Below are positions 56,501 through 63,551 of a DNA stretch of 64,000 bases, in pieces. Below the pieces are notes generated by a model. It was not told where the DNA came from, ran no database searches, and was given only the letters and a program-made list of their open reading frames with translations. The stretch lies in NCBI GenBank assembly GCA_008032935.1, contig CP032039.1, forward strand, positions 124,001 to 188,000. Direction: 5' to 3'. Made by a program: the position numbers and the translations under genes. This stretch comes from Helicobacter pylori (GTDB lineage: Bacteria; Campylobacterota; Campylobacteria; Campylobacterales; Helicobacteraceae). Within the stretch, counting starts at the first letter, position 1. Each line of letters starts with the position of its first letter.

Positions 56501-56890
56501 TAAAATTTCTTTTCTCTGTAAGTCTTTTTGATAGTCTTGCTTAGCGATCTCGTTCTTGGTTTTGAGCGGGTTAAAAATGCTAGTTTCGGCTTTGTTGTAG
56601 TATTCGTCTTTCAAAGCACTTGGCAAATCTTTAAAATCGGTTTTACTCTTTATGGCAACCTCTTTAATCTCATTTAATTGGCTCTCTCTTTGTTTGGCGT
56701 TGTCAGTTTGGATGCCTACAAACTCGCCTAACTTGTCTAATAAGCCTAATTCTTTTAATTCTTTGGCCTTTGAGTTTAATAACTCGTTGATTTCTTTCTT
56801 TTTAGCTTCAAAATCTTTTAAGGGCATGGTTTTTATTTGATTATTGTTATCTGTTGTGGTGTTTAGTGTGTTTAAAAACTCTTGTTGCAT
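53588..56890 (-). CDS. Large phage polyvalent/internal virion protein
   Basis: I start this at the ATG at 56890 (MQQEFLNTLNTTTDNNNQIK), 53 nt after promoter motif F. The GTG at 56917 adds nine residues and lacks a ribosome site. The 1,100-residue protein is mostly helical. It has a Gly-rich segment (GKNLGALGLLGGAIVGGALG, about residues 290-310) that could insert in a membrane. Near the C-terminus, IDFVWGKDGKDGYGLAHILE and RTDELLKSIPEVIENGA resemble the barnase-like/phage polymorphic domain with GxxHI. It probably continues into the downstream frame after a one-base shift. Confidence 0.65.
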   Translation of the reverse strand: MQQEFLNTLNTTTDNNNQIKTMPLKDFEAKKKEINELLNSKAKELKELGLLDKLGEFVGIQTDNAKQRESQLNEIKEVAIKSKTDFKDLPSALKDEYYNKAETSIFNPLKTKNEIAKQDYQKDLQRKEILKKTSKELTESDKELIDNDSGFFNYALDAITGKSEVEKLKEYKEKEKAKDITKDLQKSWNLFNNLRKDKDAFSLFSSEDLQLREKYQNEFKNIARNNGFDDVVYNEKHEPFVRKGDKFYKINDRFFDNFLNFLSANKFSLSGSLIGVASGAKAGKNLGALGLLGGAIVGGALGSIAGGATDAIAGNAFLNRDQKADEIIRHALSEGALSLVTDTLVLGAGKFIKKAINPRNIFNIGANVSTSGLYALGKHIVTGNAKGAERILNETISENERQTVRELAKRFGGELRLTKADESKYREELVKKVGEDSNILKGYDALRDAFLLQSQAKKQEAFIQAIRSDETGNAIAFLSEAANSSPIANANLKKILNKTTENLKNSLRQLDLKDYEVKSIFDNLEQGTKESYEKALDGIIGKLYDDSYKTNLRESIQYTTAFETFVKGLREQGKFDPTASSFLNQIEKNIYSPEGVTYSQLRNARQMINAYERNVKDPSTLGYIKKISAQFLREDIDKGIENILKQNTQAYEKLSDLNKTAISDYKNMKQTLELVDSAKIRDREITKEKAIENLMKVIQAQGEKDLSNYALLTKGLSEQDKEKLELSMLNALMEKSIKQGENLKVFDSTLFFNRLSEFKNEVFSTPKAKQYINIAKGFDKLFRNDATIAGKINYTTTKDIKSPLATSLEGAFNQKLTQRLVSNIVRNIPTTYIFKKLDELSGGAALKYHIQRALERSHTISAFTKNLELSAKNSKFSNATMRKIEEITQGVKSAKENITKQEKALQDAITPLKQFGKNYAEFVLKPKEALEKLLQEKNGQVAGTAFRDDLGGIDFVWGKDGKDGYGLAHILEKREKQYTRLGLNAEQIKERTDELLKSIPEVIENGALFKDDLGRVSVELNNIRVGLKNTWDNNNLNNHFVVTSYERDEKVLRELETKPPLSNDYKDNSNYSVLNLNENNSTKEGLTSQESPLSILKKAN

Positions 56891-56917
56891 ATGAAAAGAG
56901 ACCTCGTAAATTTTCAC

Positions 56918-56957
56918 CTATTAAATCTAAAAAGAAGGCGTTTTTAAAGGGGTATTT
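56918..56957 (-). promoter_or_regulatory. Phage late promoter-like motif F
   Basis: Minus strand: AATACCCCTTTAAAAACGCC, then TTCTTTTTAGATTTAATA. Slightly diverged (ACCCCTTT). The box is 53 nt before the ATG at 56890, which supports that start. Confidence 0.5.
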
Positions 56958-58137
56958 TTTTAAAAGACTCCAGTAAATTAAAATCATTTAAGATATCTCT
57001 AAACCCGTGTTTCAAGTTCTCGTTTAAATTAGAATGGTTGATCTCATTAAGGATGGATTGCTTTTTATCGGTGAATTCCTTAATGATTCTGTATTCTTGT
57101 GCTAATTGCTCTTCTATTTTTTGTAATTCTTTTGATTTTTCTAGGATTTGTCCCGTTAGCGCTTTAATGTTTTCTTCATTGGCGTTTTGCTTTCTTATTT
57201 CGTCCTCTAATTCTCTTTCTTTTTCTCTGATGCTCTCTTGCAAGTCCTCTAAAACTTTCACCGTTTTGATTTTAAAGTTGATTATCTTAAGTTTACGACC
57301 GTTAGAATACCACTTATTCTGTAAGAAAAACGCCCATGTTTGTCTTATTTTAACTCTATTTTCAAAACTGAACACCATTTGCTCCACATTCAAAGCCTTC
57401 GCAAAATTTAAAGGTGCAAAATAATTAAAATCCGCTCCGCCGGCTAAGCTTCTTTGAAAAGAATTATTATTCAGCTGATTTAGAGTGTTAATTGTGAATT
57501 GGTTGTTGATTCCATCCATGGGGTTAAACGCGTTTAAGGGGTTATAATTGTTTGACCCTGGATTATGATATTCAAAAATAAAGCCTTTAGGCAATATCGC
57601 GTAAGGGTTTGTCAAAAACGCGTCTAAGGCTTTAAATTCTTTGCGCTTAAAAAGGCCTTGGAAAATATTTTCTTGCTTATCGTATTCTTTCTCTTGAAAG
57701 TCAAAAAATAACCTTAATTCTTTACTAAAGCGTTGTTTCTTTTCTTCTTCTTGTCGGATCAGCTCTTTTAGTCTTTTAGCGGTGGTGAATAAATCATGGC
57801 GCTCTTTCTTAATGTGTTCTAACGAATTGATGTCCGCGTTATAATCGTGCAAAGATGATTTATGGCGGTTCACCATTCTATTTGATTTCTCTAGCGCGGC
57901 CTTGTAAACGTCTAAAGATCCTGCAAGATCTTTAAACCTACTACCTATCGTATAAAAGGTATTCTCTTGACCTTTAAAAATATTATGCCAATCAATAATG
58001 TGAGGCGTAATGCCTTGTCCTGCACCTTGTCCTGTCGTTCCATCATTAAGAGGTCCTAACGGTTCAAATCGTGGGATATAGGGATCGCTTTGGCCTCCTG
58101 GATAAGGGGCGGTTATATCAAAAAAAAACCCATTCAA
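56944..58137 (-). CDS. Phage protein with long coiled coils
   Basis: The frame of 397 codons begins at a TTG (58137). The ATG at 58133 has a much better spaced AAAGGAT but leads to a stop after a T9 run (58120-58128). With T10 or T7 it would read MGFFFDITAPYPGGQSDPYI, so the start is uncertain. The N-terminus is Pro/Gly-rich. Two coiled coils flank a middle with Asn-rich NNYNPLNAFNPMDGINNQFT. A structural or ejection role is a guess. Confidence 0.6.
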   Translation of the reverse strand: MNGFFFDITAPYPGGQSDPYIPRFEPLGPLNDGTTGQGAGQGITPHIIDWHNIFKGQENTFYTIGSRFKDLAGSLDVYKAALEKSNRMVNRHKSSLHDYNADINSLEHIKKERHDLFTTAKRLKELIRQEEEKKQRFSKELRLFFDFQEKEYDKQENIFQGLFKRKEFKALDAFLTNPYAILPKGFIFEYHNPGSNNYNPLNAFNPMDGINNQFTINTLNQLNNNSFQRSLAGGADFNYFAPLNFAKALNVEQMVFSFENRVKIRQTWAFFLQNKWYSNGRKLKIINFKIKTVKVLEDLQESIREKERELEDEIRKQNANEENIKALTGQILEKSKELQKIEEQLAQEYRIIKEFTDKKQSILNEINHSNLNENLKHGFRDILNDFNLLESFKKIPL

Positions 58138-58144
58138 AATCCTT

Positions 58145-58170
58145 TCTTGCGTTCGCTTACCCGGTTAAAA
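58145..58170 (-). terminator. Hairpin after the primase gene
   Basis: AACCCG and CGGGTT (minus strand) enclose TTTTAAC, covering the primase stop. It sits at the junction of the replication block and the structural block. No T-run follows. Confidence 0.4.
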
Positions 58171-59721
58171 CGGGTTCTGTAACTCCTTAATCTTATGATT
58201 CAGCGCTTCTATAAGCATGTAATCTTTGTTTTCTATGGCGTATTTTAGGCTATTTTTTAAGCCTTTAATCTTAAACTCGTTCAAACAATGTAAATAATCA
58301 CGCTCTTTGATAATTTCGTATTTTTTCAAAAAGTCTAAACCCCTAAAATCGTTTAAAACGATTTTCTTGAAAATATCTTTAAACTCCACATCTTCCGGGC
58401 TTAAATACCTCCTTGCAATGTATCTAAACTCTTCGCTTTCAAGCATTGTCGCATAAATCCTCGCTTCTAAAAGGGATAACACGGGCTTTTTTATTTTCTC
58501 CATTTGGGTGTCTTCGCTAGGTAAAAAGCTTTTTAAAATCTTTAAGAGATCGCCTTTGATAAAGGGGTTCAAATCTTTAATCGCTCTTAAAATCCTTTTG
58601 TAATTAAAATCCTTTGTTTTGTTGTCAAATTCTGCTCGCAACAAATAAGAGCAATAAAACTTAAACCCGTTGATCTTAACTAGGTTTGGACGTTTATTCC
58701 TTTCTAAATAATCCCCCATGTCCTTAAAATCCTTGTCTTTAATTTTTATCACGCTTAAATTAGTGGTGTGGTTTAACAAACATATTTCAATCGCTCTAAT
58801 ACTGGCTTCTAATCCTGCTAAATCGTTGTCTAAACAAAAACATAGCTCCGCATTCAAATGGTTCAAAATCTTCACATGTTCTTTAGTGAATGCCGTTCCT
58901 ATGCAACAAACCGAATTATTATAATCAAAATTTTCAAAACTCATCACATCAAAAAAACCCTCGCATAGAATGACTTGCTTTTTTTGCGTTATCGCTTGGC
59001 GCGCTCTGTCTAAATTGTAAAGTATGAAAGATTTTTTGAAAATCTTTGTGTCTCTGCCGTTAATGTATTTAGTGCCATTCCTAGGATTTTTGATCGTGCA
59101 AGTTCTGGCGCTAAAACTAACAATGTTCCCTTTAGTGTCTTTCAAGGGAAAAGTGATCCTATAATTGCAAAAGATTTTAAGCTCTCTGTCTTTGTTTGCA
59201 TCACTAAAAAGCCCGCTCGCTATCAAATCATAAGGGGTAAAACGCTTTTTCAATTCTTCTTTTTCTTCGTTAGTGCAAAAACCCAAACCGTAATCTTTAA
59301 CCTTTTCTAGTGTAACGCCTCTCCTATTTAAATACTCTAAAACAACAGGCTCTTTTAAAATCCTTTCTTTGAAAAGGTTGTTAGCAAACGCTAAAATTTC
59401 TTTTAGCCTTTCTTTTTCTTCTTTCTCTTCGTTGTTGTCGTATTCTATAGTGTAGTGATACATGGAGGCTATTTCTTGAATCGCTTCGGTGAAACTGATT
59501 TTTTTAAATTCTTGCAAGAATTTAAACGCATCACCGCTAACGCCACACCCAAAACATTTAAAAATATTCTTTTCTTGGCTGACAAAAAAAGAGGCGCTTC
59601 TTTCATCATGAAACGGGCAACACGCTTTTAAATTCGCTCCGCATTTGTGTAAGTCTAGGTATTTTTCTATGACATCAACAACGCTAACGATATTTTTAAG
59701 ACCTTCAAAATTAATAATCAT
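58165..59721 (-). CDS. DnaG-like DNA primase
   Basis: This 518-residue protein has a CHC2 zinc finger (CPFH at residues 35-38, CFGC at 56-59) and a TOPRIM core with VILCEGFFDVMSFENF and ELCFCLDNDLAGLEA. The RNAP-basic region lies between (RITFPLKDTKGNIVSFSART). A C-terminal helical domain may bind the helicase encoded just upstream. It primes phage replication. AAAGGAT precedes the ATG. Confidence 0.92.
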   Translation of the reverse strand: MIINFEGLKNIVSVVDVIEKYLDLHKCGANLKACCPFHDERSASFFVSQEKNIFKCFGCGVSGDAFKFLQEFKKISFTEAIQEIASMYHYTIEYDNNEEKEEKERLKEILAFANNLFKERILKEPVVLEYLNRRGVTLEKVKDYGLGFCTNEEKEELKKRFTPYDLIASGLFSDANKDRELKIFCNYRITFPLKDTKGNIVSFSARTCTIKNPRNGTKYINGRDTKIFKKSFILYNLDRARQAITQKKQVILCEGFFDVMSFENFDYNNSVCCIGTAFTKEHVKILNHLNAELCFCLDNDLAGLEASIRAIEICLLNHTTNLSVIKIKDKDFKDMGDYLERNKRPNLVKINGFKFYCSYLLRAEFDNKTKDFNYKRILRAIKDLNPFIKGDLLKILKSFLPSEDTQMEKIKKPVLSLLEARIYATMLESEEFRYIARRYLSPEDVEFKDIFKKIVLNDFRGLDFLKKYEIIKERDYLHCLNEFKIKGLKNSLKYAIENKDYMLIEALNHKIKELQNPF

Positions 59722-59731
59722 TGTAGATCCT

Positions 59732-60910
59732 TTAATCTCTGAAATCGTTTAAATCATAGCCGCTAAAATCGCTTTCTTTAAACTCTTTGTAATTCGTGCT
59801 GATTTCAAACAACTTATAATCACTAATTCTAAAAAATTGAATTCCTTGTAATCCTGTCTGTTTGTTTTTTAAAATCAAAACCTTTCGGTATTTGCCTCTC
59901 TCATTGTAATCTTTAATGTGTTTGAGTTCCCCACTCTTGATCTTTTCAATCCTAATCATTACATGCGCTTCATGAGCGCCTTTACGGCTTCCTGTTGGGG
60001 CATAGCTGTCGTTTTTGGAGTTTTGAATAATCAAAATAATTATGACTTGCAAGCGCTTTGCTAGATCGGCTAAAGTAGTGAATTTAATTGTTTCTACTTC
60101 TTCAATCGTCCTTCCTACGATGGGAGCTTGTATTTTCATCTGGCTGTCAATGATGAAAAGCTTATGCCCTTCTTTAGCTAAACCTCTAATCTGTGAAACT
60201 AGATCATTAATCTCGCAACTTAGATCATCAATGAAATAATTTTCTTTATTAATTTTGAAACCTTTAGAGCTCAAGGTTTCTATATGTTTCCTCACGCTAA
60301 ATTCAAAACCAAAATAAGTAACCTTGTGCTGTTGTTGCGCGTTGGTGATGTATTGGATACTCAAAAGCGTTTTACCGGATTCGGGATCGCCGCTAAGTAA
60401 AATCAATTGCCCCACTTCAAAACCGCCATCGCTGATATTGTCTAAAAAGTCAATTCCTGTGTGTATTTTTTCTATTTTAGGTTTTGATTTGAAAAACTCT
60501 TCCCACTCCCAATAATACCTCCCGTTTCGGTTAGATCCTAATTTGATGTATTTGCTTAAAAAATCAAAATCAAAAATCTCGCTCTTTCGTGTGGCTTTTA
60601 TTAGCTCGTTTGCTAAATGTTCCTGCATCTTTAAACTCAAATAAGTTTTAAAATCGCTCCTTAAGTCTAAATAGTTCGGATAGCTATCTGCCTGTAAAAT
60701 AGCGCTAAATTCTTTGCTTTCAAACGCTTCATCGCCTATTTTTAGCCTTATAGTTTCAAGCTGCACGACTTGGTTTTTGTTTTTCATCTCTAACAAAGCT
60801 TGAATTATTTTTTGATTAAAAAGCGTGAAGCTTGTTATGTGTATTTCTTCTAAAAATTCCTCCAAATCGTTTGGATAATTTATGAAACTATTCATTATCA
60901 AGTTCTGCAT
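59732..60910 (-). CDS. DnaB-like replicative helicase
   Basis: This 392-residue RecA-fold helicase has a short N-terminal domain and Walker A (LSGDPESGKTLLSIQYI, about residues 177-193). Walker B is LFIIDSQMKIQ, and the sensor/H4 loop is IIILIIQNSKNDS. The Walker A has ES before GKT where host DnaB has the usual GxxxGKT, which is still consistent. The start has AAAGGG, 4 nt upstream. The primase gene follows 10 nt later. Confidence 0.88.
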   Translation of the reverse strand: MQNLIMNSFINYPNDLEEFLEEIHITSFTLFNQKIIQALLEMKNKNQVVQLETIRLKIGDEAFESKEFSAILQADSYPNYLDLRSDFKTYLSLKMQEHLANELIKATRKSEIFDFDFLSKYIKLGSNRNGRYYWEWEEFFKSKPKIEKIHTGIDFLDNISDGGFEVGQLILLSGDPESGKTLLSIQYITNAQQQHKVTYFGFEFSVRKHIETLSSKGFKINKENYFIDDLSCEINDLVSQIRGLAKEGHKLFIIDSQMKIQAPIVGRTIEEVETIKFTTLADLAKRLQVIIILIIQNSKNDSYAPTGSRKGAHEAHVMIRIEKIKSGELKHIKDYNERGKYRKVLILKNKQTGLQGIQFFRISDYKLFEISTNYKEFKESDFSGYDLNDFRD

Positions 60911-61373
60911 TTTTCCCTTTCTTTCTGTCTCTTTTTGTTTTTTGTTCTAAAATGCTTATTGCAATCTCAAAACCTTTCGTTTGCAAGTTCAAAAATAGGT
61001 TTTCTTCTTGAAACTTCCTAATACCCTCTAAAATAGCTAAACGAACTATTCTTGCAAATGTATAGTTTTTTTTCTCTGCATCCTTTTTAGCTTTTTGTAG
61101 GTGCTTTCTCTTAACTTTAGCCTCTTTCGCGTAGTTTTTAAGAGTCCTTCTATAAGATCGTTTTGATTTATTCCATGCTGTCTCATTTTTATTTCCTTTA
61201 TCTTTTTCTAAAAAATAGATAATCATTCTTTCAATAATTACAGCCCTGCTTTTTCCCTCTTGCTCTTTAATGAGTTTTAAAATTTCCAACAACACGCTTT
61301 CAACAAGTAGGCATTCAGTCTCTACTTTGGGTTTAAAATTCTTTTGCTTGTGTTCGTAATGAAATGATCTCAT
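60888..61373 (-). CDS. Basic phage protein, probable DNA-binding
   Basis: I start at the ATG at 61373 (MRSFHYEHKQKNFKPKVETE), because AAAGAGAG lies upstream and the previous gene stops at 61396. The protein is 161 residues, rich in Lys and Arg, with helices (SRAVIIERMIIYFLEKDKGN) that recall a ribbon-helix-helix-like unit, then a highly basic centre (SKRSYRRTLKNYAKEAKVKR). It overlaps the helicase gene by 23 nt. Not an integrase: no catalytic Arg-His-Arg-Tyr set or serine-recombinase motif. Confidence 0.55.
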   Translation of the reverse strand: MRSFHYEHKQKNFKPKVETECLLVESVLLEILKLIKEQEGKSRAVIIERMIIYFLEKDKGNKNETAWNKSKRSYRRTLKNYAKEAKVKRKHLQKAKKDAEKKNYTFARIVRLAILEGIRKFQEENLFLNLQTKGFEIAISILEQKTKRDRKKGKNAELDNE

Positions 61374-61395
61374 TGCTTGCTCTCTTTCTTTGCGC

Positions 61396-62322
61396 CTACC
61401 AGATGCAATAACCGTTATATTTGGGGTTTGGTTTGTATTCAAGCGGCTCCTCTTCTTGCTTTTGGGGCGTCCATCTAGCTTTAAACTCAAAAACAGCATA
61501 AAGTTCGTTATAACCCTTGCGTATACTCTGCTCTACACTTTTTACTATGTCTTGGCCTTGTTCTTTCAGCTCTAACGCTTGTTTTAGTAAAGCTTTTTTC
61601 GTGGCGTAAGTTAGCTTTTCTTTCTCGTTTCTGTAGTTTAAAAACCGCTCAAACGCTTGTTTATCGCGCCTTTCTAATCCTCTTGTGTCAAGATTCCCTA
61701 AAATAGAAAAAATGAAATCACTAAAGTGTTTAAACATGCTAAAGTTTTTAATAGAGCCTCTAAGACAAGAAAAATTATCATGCTTGTTTTTTTGATCCGC
61801 TTGATTTTGCAAATTCTCACTCACATTCTCATCCATTTTTTCATGTTTGTTGTTATTATTCTTCTTTATAAGGGTGGTAAAAATTGGTGTTTCGGTGCAA
61901 ACTTCGGATTTAAGGGGTTTTTCGGCTTGTTTTTCTACAATTTGCCGCATGGTAAATTTTGGTGTTTCGGTGCGGTTAGATTCATCAACGATAATAAAGT
62001 CCTCTTGCTCTAATTGCTCCTTAGTTGGCGCTAAAATGTAAGCCCTTTTGCCTAAAAACTTTCCTAACTTATTTTTGTAGTAAATGATTTTCAAAAAACC
62101 TTTTTGCACTAGCTCTTTTAAATACTTGTTAAGAGTTTTAGCATTCATGTCTAGTTGCTTACACAAAAATTCTTTTCTTGGGTTAAATGAGCTTGCTAGA
62201 CTGCTTAAGGTGATAAAAACAATCCTTGCATCTCTGCTTAACGGGCTGTCAATGAGGATACTATTAGCGGTTTTGGTGTAGTTGCTCTCAACATTCAAAT
62301 TATTTTTTAGTATGTAGTTCAT
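61396..62322 (-). CDS. Winged-helix replication initiator-like protein
   Basis: This 308-residue protein has an N-terminal helix-turn-helix of the HTH_36/replication-initiator type (SPLSRDARIVFITLSSLASS, then DMNAKTLNKYLKELVQKGFL). A polar linker follows, and a helical C-terminal domain (KKALLKQALELKEQGQDIVK). Phage proteins with this design bind the origin and load helicase, and the helicase gene lies two genes on. It starts 2 nt after the previous gene. Confidence 0.65.
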   Translation of the reverse strand: MNYILKNNLNVESNYTKTANSILIDSPLSRDARIVFITLSSLASSFNPRKEFLCKQLDMNAKTLNKYLKELVQKGFLKIIYYKNKLGKFLGKRAYILAPTKEQLEQEDFIIVDESNRTETPKFTMRQIVEKQAEKPLKSEVCTETPIFTTLIKKNNNNKHEKMDENVSENLQNQADQKNKHDNFSCLRGSIKNFSMFKHFSDFIFSILGNLDTRGLERRDKQAFERFLNYRNEKEKLTYATKKALLKQALELKEQGQDIVKSVEQSIRKGYNELYAVFEFKARWTPQKQEEEPLEYKPNPKYNGYCIW

Positions 62323-62324
62323 GT

Positions 62325-62627
62325 TTAATCCTTTTTGTGGTTTTTAGAGCCTTTTAAGGCTTTTAAATAGGCGCATAAATCCTTACCAATATCGTTCAAG
62401 CAACAAACTTTAAAGTAATTGTCTTTTTTGTCGCATTCTCTTTTTCTATTAATGATCCATTGATCGCATAAGCCTTTTTTTTTAAGCTTATTAAAAATCT
62501 TAAGCGTGTAGTAGTAATCAATGTTGAGTTTTCTTGAAATCTCGTCGGCTGTTTTAGGCAAATACGCTTTTTTATTTAGAAATTCTAAAACTCCTAAATC
62601 GATCGGTTGTAATTTTTCTAATTCCAT
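62325..62627 (-). CDS. Small winged-helix regulator
   Basis: This 100-residue protein has a MarR/winged-helix pattern: LGVLEFLNKKAYLPKTADEI, then LNIDYYYTLKIFNKLKKKGL and a beta wing with several Cys (CDQWIINRKRECDKKDNYFK, CCLND). It is the first complete gene of the phage operon in the prophage form. It could be a transcriptional regulator or part of the replication block. Its start lies 1 nt after the stop of the split attP gene. Confidence 0.6.
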   Translation of the reverse strand: MELEKLQPIDLGVLEFLNKKAYLPKTADEISRKLNIDYYYTLKIFNKLKKKGLCDQWIINRKRECDKKDNYFKVCCLNDIGKDLCAYLKALKGSKNHKKD

Positions 62628-62628
62628 G

Positions 62629-62803
62629 TCAAACCGCCTTTTTTTGGATTAAAATAGAATAGCTCGTTACGCACTTATTCCTCACATTGCAAACGCTTGA
62701 TTTAATCGTGTGTGTTTTTTGGAGTCTTCCTAATTTTTGAATGAAATCAAAAAAACTTAAACCCGTATCGCTTCCTTTGATCGTTTGGTAAGTCAAATAC
62801 TGG
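62629..62803 (-). CDS. 3' part of a phage gene split by integration
   Basis: On the minus strand from the right prophage edge: PVFDLPNDQRKRYGFKFF, then a stop. If the T7 at 62749-62755 were T6, the frame would continue DFIQKLGRLQKTHTIKSS to a TGA at 62629, 1 nt before the winged-helix gene. Together with the part at 35229-35360 it gives a 103-residue protein across the circular phage attP. No promoter or start codon remains on this fragment in the prophage. Confidence 0.55.
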
Positions 62804-62809
62804 AATAAT
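62804..62809. other. Right attachment core (attR)
   Basis: AATAAT, the second copy of the 6-bp core. Right of it the methyltransferase frame resumes as IKAIKPEIFIIENVKN. Confidence 0.75.
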
Positions 62810-63551
62810 CAAAGCCATAAAGCCAGAAATTTTTATCATTGAAAACGTGAAAAACATAATCTCTTGCGCTAAAGGCTATTTTTTAGAAGAAATTAAAGAA
62901 AGGTTGAACGCTTTAGGGTATCAATTGAGCTATCAAATCCTAAACGCTAAAGATTATGGCGTGCCTCAAAACAGAGAGAGAGCGTTTATTGTAGGGGCTA
63001 GTCGTTTCAGTTTTGATTTCAATCTTTTAGAGCCTTCTCAAAGCGTGAGCGTTCAAGATGCCATAAGCGATTTAGCTTATCTTTGTTCTAATGAGGGGGC
63101 GTTTGAGAGCGATTATTTAAACCCTGTCCAATCAAGCTATCAAGCCTTAATGCGAAAAAATAGCCCTAAATTATACAACCACCAAGCCACCAACCACTCG
63201 CAAGCCGCTTTAGAGAAATTAAAACTCATTAACAAAGAGCAGGGCAAAGAATGCTTGCCTAAAAACTTGCATGGCAAACAGCAATTCAAAAGCACATGGG
63301 GGCACTTAAATTGGAATAAAATCAGCCCCACCATAGACACACGCTTTGACACCCCAAGCAACGGCACCAACTCCCACCCTGAATTGCACCGCTCTATCAC
63401 GCCCAGAGAAGCCGCCAGGATACAAAGTTTTAGCGGTAATTATATCTTTTATGGCAATAAAACGAGCGTTTGCAAGCAAATCGGTAACGCTGTGCCTCCT
63501 CTTCTAGCCCTAGCCTTAGGCAAAGCGATCTTAAAAAGCTTAAGAAAATGA
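62804..63551 (+). pseudogene. Cytosine-5 DNA methyltransferase, right part
   Basis: Host frame after the prophage: motif VI (IFIIENVKN), motif VIII (PQNRERAFIVGASRF), the target recognition region, motif IX (ITPREAARIQSFSG) and motif X (CKQIGNAVPPLLALALGKAI). This fits the C-terminus of the HP0051-type C5 methyltransferase (M.HpyAVI partner). It has lost its N-terminal SAM-binding and PCQ motifs to the left side. A GTG at 62847 might start a 234-residue fragment, but it would be inactive. It overlaps the adenine methyltransferase by 4 nt (ATGA). Confidence 0.85.

Larger units (their letters stand above)
35229..62803. mobile_element. Helicobacter prophage, about 27.6 kb
   Basis: All recognised phage genes lie on the minus strand, running from 62,627 down to 35,761. 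They comprise replication (DnaB-like, DnaG-like), structural (scaffold, capsid, cement, portal), packaging, fibre, holin and endolysin-like genes. Size and gene content fit the H. pylori podovirus-like phages (KHP30, 1961P, phiHP33 group). No integrase, repressor or excisionase was recognised. It interrupts a DNA methyltransferase gene between 6-bp direct repeats. Confidence 0.92.

Noticed and set aside
60888-61499. Integrase candidate (203-codon basic protein)
   Set aside because: No tyrosine recombinase Arg-His-Arg-Tyr set or serine recombinase motif; the first 42 codons overlap the upstream gene and are not part of it.
35229-62803. Terminal inverted repeats, as in a transposable phage
   Set aside because: Ends read CTTCACCAAAAC and CTTACCAAAC, only weakly alike; no transposase. 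The 6-bp core repeat is a better description.
62847-63551. Independent functional methyltransferase from the GTG at 62847
   Set aside because: Lacks the SAM-binding and PCQ motifs, which lie across the prophage; it is the broken gene's 3' part.
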